From the NCBI GenBank assembly GCA_964353875.1, contig CAYGXU010000075.1, forward strand, positions 1-15,960: DNA of 15,960 nucleotides, written 5' to 3'. The notes below the pieces were generated by a model. That model searched no databases, was not told the DNA's origin, and was given only the letters and a program-made list of their open reading frames with translations. Every line of letters starts with the position of its first letter. Position 1 is the stretch's first letter. Shown here in pieces: positions 1-6,813 of this stretch. The translations under genes and the position numbers were made by a program. The DNA is from MGNI01 sp964353875 (lineage in GTDB: Bacteria > Chloroflexota > Anaerolineae > Anaerolineales > E44-bin32).

Positions 1-82
1 AAAGCAAGCTTTTGGACTCCAATGTGTGGAGTGCATTAGCTTGCTAATGCGAAGTTCCCAAAAGCAAGCTTTTGGACTCCAA
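1..82. repeat. Partial tandem array of hairpin-forming repeats
   Basis: A 22-bp sequence beginning AAAGCAAGCTTTTGG occurs identically at 1-22 and 61-82, giving a 60-bp period. Inside the unit are consecutive perfect inverted repeats: ACTCCA/TGGAGT (16-21 and 27-32), GCATTAGC/GCTAATGC around TT (33-50), and CCAAAAGC/GCTTTTGG around AA (58-75). Position 1 corresponds to position 61 of the next unit, so the array probably continues to the left of the window. It ends about 10 bp before the predicted promoter of the response regulator. No protein reading is convincing here. It may be a dispersed intergenic repeat or an mRNA 3'-end element of the preceding gene. Confidence 0.8.
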
Positions 83-93
83 ATAATCCATCC

Positions 94-128
94 CTGCCAT
101 ACAATTGCCATAAAAACCTTTTTATAAT
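94..128 (+). promoter_or_regulatory. Pho-box-like direct repeat and -10 box upstream of the response regulator
   Basis: CTGCCAT (94-100) and TTGCCAT (105-111) are 7-bp direct repeats at 11-bp pitch, separated by the A/T-rich ACAA. This matches the layout of the enterobacterial Pho box (CTGTCAT, four A/T-rich bases, CTGTCAY). A perfect TATAAT follows at 123-128, 11 bases after the second repeat, the usual place for a PhoB-activated -10 element that lacks a good -35. TTGCCA at 105-110 is only 12 bases from the -10, too close to act as a normal -35. The geometry suggests activation by an OmpR-family regulator, possibly the one encoded directly downstream (autoregulation). Confidence 0.55.
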
Positions 129-161
129 ACGCTCAAGGAAAACCATTCGGATAGGACGCAC

Positions 162-854
162 ATGACCGCTACGATTTTGGTCGTTGATGATGAACCCGCC
201 ATCCTGGATGTGCTCACTTATAACCTCCAGAAAGCGCATTATCGCGTCATGGTGGCGCGCGATGGCGTACAAGCACTCGATCAAGTCAGTCGCGAGAAGC
301 CCGACCTGATCATCCTCGACCTGATGCTCCCCGGATTGGATGGCTTGGAGGTCTGTCGAGTCATACGCAAGCAGGGCAACCTACCGATCATCATGCTCAC
401 CGCCTTGGATAAGGAGGTGGACCGCGTGGTGGGCTTGGAGTTGGGCGCAGACGATTATGTTGTCAAACCTTTTAGCGTGCGCGAGCTGATGGCGCGCGTC
501 AAGTCCGTGCTGCGCCGGGCACACCCCACCCCCGACGTAGCTCACAACAAAGCTATGTTGGGACCATTGAGCTTAGATCCCGATCGGCACGAGGCATCCT
601 GGGAAGGGACCCCGATCCCGCTCTCGGCTCTGGAGTTCACCTTATTGCATACTTTCCTGCGCCATCCTGGCCAGGTCTTGACGCGTGAACAATTGCTCGA
701 CCAGGTTTGGGGCTATACCTATACCGGCGACTTGCGCGTGGTGGATACGGCTGTCAAGCGTTTGAGGCTGAAACTGCGCGCGGCCGACCCTCAAGCCGCT
801 AACTTCCTGCATACCATCCGAGGCGTCGGCTATAAAATGACCGACGGGGATTGA
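162..854 (+). CDS. OmpR/PhoB-family response regulator
   Basis: A 230-residue DNA-binding response regulator. The receiver domain (about 4-118) has the acidic pocket Asp9/Asp10, phospho-acceptor Asp53 (in ILDLMLPG), Thr80 and Lys102 (in VKPF). The winged-helix effector domain (about 131-227) ends in the typical RGVGYKM wing and carries a recognition helix around DLRVVDTAVKRLRLKL. Length and layout are standard for PhoB, PhoP and WalR relatives. The partner kinase follows after 37 bases. When phosphorylated it should bind 7-bp direct repeats at 11-bp pitch, and such repeats lie just upstream of this gene and of the gene at 2760. The ATG at 162 is preceded by GGATAGGA. The regulated signal (phosphate, envelope stress or other) cannot be read from the sequence, so no symbol is given. 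Confidence 0.95.
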   Translation: MTATILVVDDEPAILDVLTYNLQKAHYRVMVARDGVQALDQVSREKPDLIILDLMLPGLDGLEVCRVIRKQGNLPIIMLTALDKEVDRVVGLELGADDYVVKPFSVRELMARVKSVLRRAHPTPDVAHNKAMLGPLSLDPDRHEASWEGTPIPLSALEFTLLHTFLRHPGQVLTREQLLDQVWGYTYTGDLRVVDTAVKRLRLKLRAADPQAANFLHTIRGVGYKMTDGD

Positions 855-878
855 GCGCCTCCCCTAGATCGGTCCTTT

Positions 879-894
879 GGAGGTTTCATTCGTG
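879..894 (+). promoter_or_regulatory. Ribosome binding site that fixes the kinase start at GTG 892
   Basis: GGAGG at 879-883 lies 8 bases before GTG at 892-894. A longer reading frame from TTG at 877 would place its own start codon on top of this Shine-Dalgarno sequence and has no good site upstream. The GTG is therefore the more likely start and removes five residues from the longest open frame. Confidence 0.75.
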
Positions 895-2505
895 ATCCAT
901 AACCTGAGGGGAAAGCTTATCCTCAGCCACCTGGCAGTGATCCTGGTTGCTTTTTCCGTTGCAACTGGGTTGCTCCTATCTCTGGTTCAAAGTTATTTCA
1001 TCAGCGCACTTGAGCAAAGCCTGGCAGCCCAAGCACAACTCTTGGCCCAGGCTCTCATTCCGGGTGCGGTGGTCGCATCCCTCTCTCAAGCCATATCTCC
1101 TGCCTACAACGCTGTTCAACAACAACAGGTTGGAAACATCGCCGTTCAGGTAGAAAGCAAAGCCACCCCGACCGGCCTTGATCTCAACCCTGGCCTACGG
1201 GAATCAAACCTGGCTTATCTCAGCCAGGTCTCGGTTAAATTAGATACTGTGCTGGAAACCCGTTTCCGAGTTTTGGATAACCAGGGGATCGTGCTCGTCG
1301 ATTCGGCCGGCGCAGAGCTGGGAAAAGACTTGAAGCAAGAGCCGATGATCGCCAGCGCATTACAGGGTCAGGGGCAATCTCAACAAGAGATGATTGGCAG
1401 AGAGAACTGGCTCTTCGTCTCCGTCCCTATCTGGATGGAGGGGCAAGTTGCCGGGGTGATCACCATCGGCCAACCGTTGCGCGACATCGCCGCCGTCCTG
1501 TCGGATTTGCGTCTACGACTATTGCTGGTTTTGGTCATCGCCTTACCCCTTTCCGCACTGGTTGGTTGGATTCTTGCTCGCAATATCGCCCAGCCTGTAC
1601 GCATGCTGACCACCGCCACGGGAAGATTGAGCCAGGGCGATTACGACTACCCCTTGATCACGAACGGTCGTGACGAACTAGCCCAACTGAGCCGCACTTT
1701 TGCCGCCATGCGTGATCAATTACAGGCCGTGGAGCGCATGCGGACACAATTCGTCAGCGATGTCTCGCATGAATTACGCACCCCACTCACCGCCATCAAA
1801 GGGCTGGTCGAAACCCTTGAGGATGGCGCGATCGACGATCCCAGAGTACGCGACCGGTTCATGGCCTCCATCGAGGGGGAGACCGATCGCCTCATCCGCC
1901 TGGTCAACGACCTGCTGATCCTCTCCCGCGCCGACTCCCAGGCGCTCGTCTTACAGCGCAAAGAGGTTGATCTGAACGACCTTCTAAGTAGCATCGTGGA
2001 GCGTTTGCAGCCGCAGGCGGCTTCTCTTAACCTCACCCTCCACCTCGTGCTTGATGGGCAGCCCCTGTTGGTCAGCATTGATGCTGACCGCATCGAGCAG
2101 ATCCTGGTCAATCTACTCGACAACGCCATGAAACACTCCCCTACGGGCGCGTCGATTTGGGTGGAAGGGGATCGCGCTGAGGTTGAAGGGCACGAGCCGC
2201 AAACACCCGCCCAGGATTCGGAAGTTTTTCCACCCATCCCGCCGGGAAAATGGGTTGTCGTGAGCGTCACTGATTCAGGTGAAGGGATCACCCCCAAGGA
2301 TCTCCCCCATGTTTTCGACCGTTTCTATCGCAGCGAACCTTCACGCTCGCGCCTGCGAGGCGGGAGTGGATTAGGACTATCCATCGCCAAAGCCCTGGTG
2401 GAGGCTCATGGCGGGTGCATTTGGCTGCAAAGTCCTGCGCAACCCCACCCACTGCGTGGACCAGGTCCTGGCACGACTGCCAGCTTTGCTTTGCCGATCG
2501 CCTGA
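892..2505 (+). CDS. Membrane sensor histidine kinase (PhoR/WalK-like)
   Basis: With the GTG start the protein is 537 residues. Order: transmembrane helix 1 (about 9-35), an extracytoplasmic region (about 36-206) that looks like a single Cache/PAS-like fold (FRVLDNQGIVLVDSAG; later VPIWMEGQVAGVITIG), transmembrane helix 2 (about 208-230), HAMP linker (about 231-284), HisKA dimerisation domain with phospho-accepting His293 in SHELRTPLTAIKG, and HATPase domain with N box Asn411 (LLDNAMKHS), G1 box DSGEGI starting at Asp461, and G2 box GGSGLG at 490-495. All catalytic boxes are intact. A Pro/Glu-rich insert of about 25 residues lies between the N and G1 boxes. It should autophosphorylate and transfer phosphate to Asp53 of the regulator encoded immediately upstream. 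The external location of the sensor domain suggests an extracytoplasmic signal. The two genes are probably one transcript. Confidence 0.93.
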   Translation: MIHNLRGKLILSHLAVILVAFSVATGLLLSLVQSYFISALEQSLAAQAQLLAQALIPGAVVASLSQAISPAYNAVQQQQVGNIAVQVESKATPTGLDLNPGLRESNLAYLSQVSVKLDTVLETRFRVLDNQGIVLVDSAGAELGKDLKQEPMIASALQGQGQSQQEMIGRENWLFVSVPIWMEGQVAGVITIGQPLRDIAAVLSDLRLRLLLVLVIALPLSALVGWILARNIAQPVRMLTTATGRLSQGDYDYPLITNGRDELAQLSRTFAAMRDQLQAVERMRTQFVSDVSHELRTPLTAIKGLVETLEDGAIDDPRVRDRFMASIEGETDRLIRLVNDLLILSRADSQALVLQRKEVDLNDLLSSIVERLQPQAASLNLTLHLVLDGQPLLVSIDADRIEQILVNLLDNAMKHSPTGASIWVEGDRAEVEGHEPQTPAQDSEVFPPIPPGKWVVVSVTDSGEGITPKDLPHVFDRFYRSEPSRSRLRGGSGLGLSIAKALVEAHGGCIWLQSPAQPHPLRGPGPGTTASFALPIA

Positions 2506-2584
2506 AAGTATTTCCCTGCAAAGGTTCGCTTCCCATCAAGGAAATGACAGCAAACTCATCCTTCGCCATTGGCTTGAACCGATC

Positions 2585-2629
2585 TTGACACCGGCCTGTC
2601 ATCGACCTGCCACTTGGGGATGATCTCAT
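2585..2629 (+). promoter_or_regulatory. Pho-box-like triple direct repeat upstream of the SIMPL gene
   Basis: Three 7-bp elements stand at exact 11-bp pitch: TTGACAC (2585-2591), CTGTCAT (2596-2602) and CTGCCAC (2607-2613). The last two differ from the PhoB consensus pair CTGTCAT-N4-CTGTCAY at only one position in the repeats. A weak -10 candidate, TCTCAT (2624-2629), follows 10 bases after the third element. An isolated reverse copy, ATGACAG, lies at 2544-2550. The rest of the 254-base gap after the kinase shows no clear terminator. A transcript starting near 2636 would have a leader of roughly 120 bases before the ATG at 2760. Confidence 0.6.
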
Positions 2630-2759
2630 TAATCTTGAAGTTCCAACACCCTTGTGATCAGTGTCTTTCCACGAGGCGTTAAGCAGCACCCAAGAAGACC
2701 TGATCGCACAGGTGACGGAATAAGGATCAATATCTTAATCTACAGAAGGAGGTTATCTA

Positions 2760-3509
2760 ATGAAAGCCATTCCTATCGTTCTTCTTGGTGCCCTGGCTCT
2801 TGGCCTCTTCGTCCCCTCGATTTCATCCCCGCGGACGGAGACGCTTGGGAGTGTATCCGTTACCGGTGAAGCTGTGGTCAAGGTTGTCCCTGACGAGGTG
2901 GTCATCACCCTGGGGGTGGAGACCATGCATGCAAGCCTCGAAGTCGCCAAACGCCAAAATGACGAGCGCGTGAAAAAAGTCATTGCAGCAGCAAGAAGCT
3001 ATGGTGTCGAGGACAAGTTCATCCAAACTGATTTCATCAGCATCATGCCTCAATATGACTACAATGAAGAACGCGTGGATGAGATCGTCGGCTATCATGT
3101 CGGAAAAGCGATCGAGATCACGCTGAAGGACATCTCTCAATTCGATGGTCTCCTGGCGGGCGCGCTTCAGGCGGGCGCCAATTACGTCCACGGCATCGAG
3201 TTCCGCACCTCCGAGCTGCGCAAATATCGTGATCAGGCCCGAGCGCTGGCCATCCAGGCGGCACAAGAGAAAGCCCAGGCCTTGGCTCAGGAGTTAGGCC
3301 AAACAGTGGGCGAACCCACCTTCATCAGTGAAAACGCCTCCGGTTGGTGGTCTTCCTATGGCAGCTGGTGGGGTTCACGTTGGGGAAGCATGGTATCCCA
3401 AAACGTGATCCAGAACGCCGGTTTAGGAGCCTACACCAGCGAAGGGGGACTGGCAGCGGGCCAGCTATCCGTCAACGCCAGCGTCTCGGTGACCTTTGAA
3501 TTGAAATAA
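2760..3509 (+). CDS. Exported SIMPL-domain (DUF541, YggE-like) protein
   Basis: A 249-residue protein with a hydrophobic N-terminus (IPIVLLGALALGLFVPSI) that reads as a signal peptide or N-terminal anchor. Next comes a complete SIMPL/DUF541 domain, starting with VSVTGEAVVKVVPDEVVITLGVET, continuing through RVKKVIAAARSYGV and an IQTDFISI strand, and closing with LSVNASVSVTFELK. The family (Pfam PF04402; E. coli YggE, Brucella BP26) is periplasmic or surface-associated and linked to envelope and oxidative stress; its biochemical role is not settled. Residues 195-211 form an unusual Trp/Gly/Ser-rich insert. The start is well supported by AGAAGGAGG at 2744-2752, seven bases before the ATG. It sits between the two-component system and a CreD-like membrane protein, 56 bases from the latter, and likely shares its promoter. 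Confidence 0.9.
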   Translation: MKAIPIVLLGALALGLFVPSISSPRTETLGSVSVTGEAVVKVVPDEVVITLGVETMHASLEVAKRQNDERVKKVIAAARSYGVEDKFIQTDFISIMPQYDYNEERVDEIVGYHVGKAIEITLKDISQFDGLLAGALQAGANYVHGIEFRTSELRKYRDQARALAIQAAQEKAQALAQELGQTVGEPTFISENASGWWSSYGSWWGSRWGSMVSQNVIQNAGLGAYTSEGGLAAGQLSVNASVSVTFELK

Positions 3510-3565
3510 TGGTTGAAGCGCACAACGCCGAAGAAACCTGACGCCAAAGAAACGAGGGTAATACC

Positions 3566-5059
3566 ATGAAGCAAAAACGATCCATCAAGCGGTTTTTTAT
3601 CATCGGTTTACTGAGCATCACGCTGATCGCCATGCTGGGCGCTTACTCTGCTGTAGTCAGCGATCTGCCGAACCGTATCTACTCCACTGCGCAACTTGCA
3701 TTTCTCCAACGCAACGCATTACGCAGCGTCTCGCAAATCGCACCGATGCTGAACTTCATTGGAGCGGATGGGATTGTTGACCTCATCACCCTGCCCTGGA
3801 GGACCAGCCGAGTCCGGGCTCACCTGACTGCTCACTACGAAGAGTTGGAGGATATCAGCGCCACCGTTTATGACCTCGATTTTCAAGGCGAGTATCAATT
3901 GCTGCAGCCGGGATCGGAGAGGGCGACAGTTGAGCTCTTCTTCCCATTCCCCGACAATCTGGAGACCCTGCATGAGGTTCGTTTCCTGGTGGATGGCAAG
4001 GAACCGCTTGATGTCCAATATTCCATCGAAGGCATCCGCTGGGTAACCGAGTTGGAAGCGGGTGAGGAACACCAGGTGAACATTGGCTATAAAGCCGACG
4101 GCGTTAACACCTTCAGCTACCTGCTCCCCTATAATCAGCGCTCGGATGTCGATGTAACCATCACCGTAGCGGGACTTATGGGCGCGACTGTGCCAAGGAC
4201 CTCCCTCCAGCCGACAGCCACTGAAGTGGGCAACGCCAGCGAGACGATCACCTGGGCCTACACCAACCTGATCCCCGATCGCAACATCCAGCTCAACCTC
4301 CCCACGCAATTAAGCTTTGCGCAACGCGTCGCGCTTTTACAGGACGATTTTCGCTCCCTTGCATCCGTAGCCCCCCTTCTAATCGGCCTGTGTTTGCTTT
4401 CCCTGGCGGCTGTGTTTCACCTAAGCCAGGTTCGTCTGCAAATCGAAAATTACCTGCTCCTGGGTTGCGCTCTGGCACTCTTCTACCCCCTCTTGACCTT
4501 CATCAGTGGGCTGGTGGATGTAAAGGTGGCGGCGGCATCCTCATTGTTGATCATCACGGGCTTATCCCTGCTCTTCCTCAAACCTGCCATGGATCGAGCC
4601 CGAGTCCTGTGGCGGGCAGCGCTCGTAATGCTCACCTTTTTAGGGATCTTTTCATTGGGTCTGTTGACGCCCTGGCGAGGGATGCTGTTGACGGGCGGCG
4701 GTGTGCTGCTGCTCGGGATCCTCATGCTGCTCTACGCCCGACGGCCCATTCCACCGGAACCAGAGCCGATTCTGCCCATCGATGAACCAGAGGCAAAGCC
4801 GGAGCCGATTCTGCCCGTCGATGAACCGGGGGTAAAACCGGAGCATAGGTTGTCGAAGGAGATCAGCGATGCCTCGCCGACTTATCATTGCCCCTACTGC
4901 GCTCGCGAGCTGGAGCAGGAATATCAATACTGCCCCAACTGCGGTCATGGCGCCGACCAGGTCCAGCACTGTGCGCGCTGTGGACATGAGCAATTCATCC
5001 CGACGGAGTTGGAGCGGGTCTATTGTCTGCACTGTGGAGAGGAATACCTGTCAGAATAG
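3566..5059 (+). CDS. CreD-like membrane protein with C-terminal double zinc ribbon
   Basis: A 497-residue protein. One N-terminal membrane helix (about 9-29) is followed by an extracytoplasmic beta-rich region (about 30-260), a cluster of about six membrane helices (about 266-394), an acidic Pro/Glu linker containing a 13-residue tandem repeat (399-424), and two zinc ribbons: Cys442/445/456/459 and Cys469/472/487/490. The membrane block (YLLLGCALALFYPLLTFISG onward) resembles the C-terminal half of the CreD inner-membrane family (Pfam PF06123), which belongs to the CreBC two-component regulon in E. coli. The large loop between the first and second helices also fits CreD topology. This similarity is judged by eye and is the least certain part; the zinc ribbons are unambiguous. 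The ATG is preceded by GAGGG at 3554-3558. Position after a two-component system and a SIMPL gene suggests an envelope-stress role, with the zinc ribbons in the cytoplasm as a possible interaction module. Confidence 0.8.
   Translation: MKQKRSIKRFFIIGLLSITLIAMLGAYSAVVSDLPNRIYSTAQLAFLQRNALRSVSQIAPMLNFIGADGIVDLITLPWRTSRVRAHLTAHYEELEDISATVYDLDFQGEYQLLQPGSERATVELFFPFPDNLETLHEVRFLVDGKEPLDVQYSIEGIRWVTELEAGEEHQVNIGYKADGVNTFSYLLPYNQRSDVDVTITVAGLMGATVPRTSLQPTATEVGNASETITWAYTNLIPDRNIQLNLPTQLSFAQRVALLQDDFRSLASVAPLLIGLCLLSLAAVFHLSQVRLQIENYLLLGCALALFYPLLTFISGLVDVKVAAASSLLIITGLSLLFLKPAMDRARVLWRAALVMLTFLGIFSLGLLTPWRGMLLTGGGVLLLGILMLLYARRPIPPEPEPILPIDEPEAKPEPILPVDEPGVKPEHRLSKEISDASPTYHCPYCARELEQEYQYCPNCGHGADQVQHCARCGHEQFIPTELERVYCLHCGEEYLSE
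4760..4837 (+). repeat. In-frame 39-bp tandem repeat, two copies, in the linker
   Basis: Units at 4760-4798 and 4799-4837 encode PEPILPIDEPEAK and PEPILPVDEPGVK. They lie between the last membrane helix and the zinc ribbons of the CreD-like protein. A partial third start (Pro-Glu) follows at 4838. Because the unit is a multiple of three, copy-number change would alter only linker length. Confidence 0.9.
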
Positions 5060-5091
5060 AAAGCCGAGCCGGCTTCCGCGCCGCCGAGCCT

Positions 5092-5181
5092 TACCCCCCT
5101 ATCATCCCCCCTAACCCCCCTTGCTAAGGGGGGATGGGGGGATTGGGGGGATGAGGACTGTCCAGGCGCAAATGGGGGGAT
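5092..5181. repeat. G/C-tract nested inverted repeat between convergent genes
   Basis: An inner perfect hairpin, CCCCCCTT/AAGGGGGG with loop GCT (5115-5133), is nested in an outer perfect pair TCATCCCCCC (5102-5111) and GGGGGGATGA (5145-5154). Four G6 runs stand on the + strand at 5128-5133, 5136-5141, 5145-5150 and 5174-5179. The right part contains AGGCGCAAATGGGGGGAT (5164-5181), identical to 8339-8356. The element lies in the 173-base space between the stop codons of the + block (5059) and the - block (5233). It could end transcription from both sides as a structured RNA, although it has no T-tract of a classical intrinsic terminator. Confidence 0.85.
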
Positions 5182-5232
5182 CGATGACGGGCCCAAGTAA
5201 TCTCAGCAATTCTTCGGCTCTATTGCCTTCCC

Positions 5233-6813
5233 CTACCCGGTTTCAGGCTCCTTCACACCTTTCAGATCAACCCGTAATGCAGCGGTCAAAAACCCCAAGA
5301 TGACCCACAGATGCGGCAGGGCGAAGGTATCCAGGCTGAAGCCCTCGATCAATTGCGCCACCAGAGCCAGCAGCCCCGCCAGGCCGAGCAGGCCTTGAAT
5401 GCCTTTTTTCTTCCGAAGCGACCAGGCGCCAATGGCGAGCAGAGATAGCCAGGCCATAAAAAGTGTAAATCCCAGCAGACCGGTCTCAGCCAGGAGCCGA
5501 ACCCACAGGCTTTTCGGATTGGTGAATTGGGGCGCTCCGGTGAGGAGACGGATGATTTCCGGCAAAGCATAGCCATAAGCCGCGACCGTTTCACGAAAGA
5601 AAAAGCCCGTATTCCCCAAACCCACGCCGAAGGCAGGATGACGGGCAAAAACCTGGAAACCGCTCTCCCAATAAATCACTCGCTCGGCATAGGCCAGACG
5701 ATTGGCCAAGGTGTAAATCGGCTGCGAGGATTTCGTCAGAACCGTGAAGTAATCAAGACCAAAGATGCGCTCCATGCGCCAATCGAAACGAGCGACAATC
5801 GAAAGCAGGAGGTAAATCATCAGCACAAAGACCAACAGCATCCCTATCCAAAGCGCAAAACGTAGCAGCTTGTTTGGTTCGCCGCGCAATCCTTGCTTCG
5901 GCGAGGATTTTTGCCTCTTGATGGCTTGCGTCAGGCGACCTGCCGCCTGCCACCCAAATCCCAATACCAACACCCCCAGGATGGCAATCAAGCTGAGAAG
6001 TCCGATGCGCGACTTGGAGAAGAAGAGAATCAGCCCACCCCAGAGCAGTAATCCCGACTCGAGCGAGAAACGGGTTGGCTTTTTTCGAAAAATCGAAACA
6101 CCCCGCATCACACTGGACATCCACAGAGGCAAGTAGAGAATCACCAGTTGATCCCCTAACCAGGAGGGTTCGTACGCGAAACCGGTGACCCGATCGCGGG
6201 GCACATCATAAATGGAAAAGAAGCGATGGATATTTTGAAAATCGGGGTGTACGCCGCTGCCATCATAGATGAAAACGAGTTGTAAAGAAGCCCATGCTAA
6301 CATCAGGGCTCCACCCGCATAGAGCCATCCCAAACCACGGCGCAGATCCGTTTGCGAGCGCATGAAAGTGGCAACGACAAAGTAAAAGCCCACCCCAATG
6401 GCCAAAGTGACCAGGGCGCGTATCGTGCGTCCCCACATCTCCTGCCCGGCGGTGGGGTAAATCTCGTAGAAAAACGCCAGTCCACTCGAGAGCAACACCG
6501 CCAGGAGAAAGAGCAGCAAAGGCTTGAACAATGGGGGAAGTTTCCCATCCCGAACAAGAGAGGGGATGAGCCAGACGAGAAACAACAAAGCCAACGGTAA
6601 ACCCGCCAGTGGACTCACCGTGCTCCCACCCGTGAAGCGCGCCACAAAAGGGGAACTGGTCACAGGCACCGTGATCATGAGCAGGACAAAGCCAACCCAG
6701 GAGGTTGTTTCAAGGATGGTTCGTAGAGGAAGCCTGCCACGCAGCTGGGACCTCCATCCCCTCCTGCCCTTGGATGGATCAGCTTCCGCAAGCATCGCCC
6801 GACCTCGATCCAT
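5233..6813 (-). CDS. O-antigen ligase/polymerase family protein 1 (Wzy_C)
   Basis: A 526-residue polytopic membrane protein with about 11-12 hydrophobic segments. It has the features of the O-antigen ligase/polymerase family (Pfam PF04932): a GFAYEPSWLGDQL segment in the first half and, in the large extracytoplasmic loop, RMERIF followed by ERVIYWESGFQVFARHPAFG, then VGLGNTGFFF. Family members either join undecaprenyl-linked repeat units (Wzy) or transfer finished glycans to an acceptor (WaaL); the sequence does not decide which. The annotated ATG lies 35 bases inside the end of the upstream wzz-like gene. ATG at 6795 (residue 7) has a better GAGG upstream and is an alternative start. It is a clear paralogue of the ligase at 8548-10197 (same FAYE-SW, SRIGL, RLERIF/RMERIF, GVGLGN-GFFF and EGFS-DTF segments) and is the last gene of the - strand block. 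Confidence 0.9.
   Translation of the reverse strand: MDRGRAMLAEADPSKGRRGWRSQLRGRLPLRTILETTSWVGFVLLMITVPVTSSPFVARFTGGSTVSPLAGLPLALLFLVWLIPSLVRDGKLPPLFKPLLLFLLAVLLSSGLAFFYEIYPTAGQEMWGRTIRALVTLAIGVGFYFVVATFMRSQTDLRRGLGWLYAGGALMLAWASLQLVFIYDGSGVHPDFQNIHRFFSIYDVPRDRVTGFAYEPSWLGDQLVILYLPLWMSSVMRGVSIFRKKPTRFSLESGLLLWGGLILFFSKSRIGLLSLIAILGVLVLGFGWQAAGRLTQAIKRQKSSPKQGLRGEPNKLLRFALWIGMLLVFVLMIYLLLSIVARFDWRMERIFGLDYFTVLTKSSQPIYTLANRLAYAERVIYWESGFQVFARHPAFGVGLGNTGFFFRETVAAYGYALPEIIRLLTGAPQFTNPKSLWVRLLAETGLLGFTLFMAWLSLLAIGAWSLRKKKGIQGLLGLAGLLALVAQLIEGFSLDTFALPHLWVILGFLTAALRVDLKGVKEPETG

Noticed and set aside
1..82. CRISPR array at the left edge
   Set aside because: The 22-bp identical repeats are 60 bp apart, but the intervening sequence is itself palindromic and no cas gene or further repeats are visible.
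105..128. TTGCCA/TATAAT as an ordinary sigma-70 promoter
   Set aside because: The spacer is only 12 bases, far below the usual 16-18; an activator-dependent reading with the direct repeats fits better.
877..891. TTG start for the histidine kinase five codons upstream
   Set aside because: The TTG overlaps the GGAGG that is ideally placed for GTG 892, so the longer form is unlikely.
1716..2297. 193-codon - strand frame opposite the histidine kinase
   Set aside because: Shadow of the HisKA/HATPase region; Ser/Arg-rich composition is typical of antisense reading.
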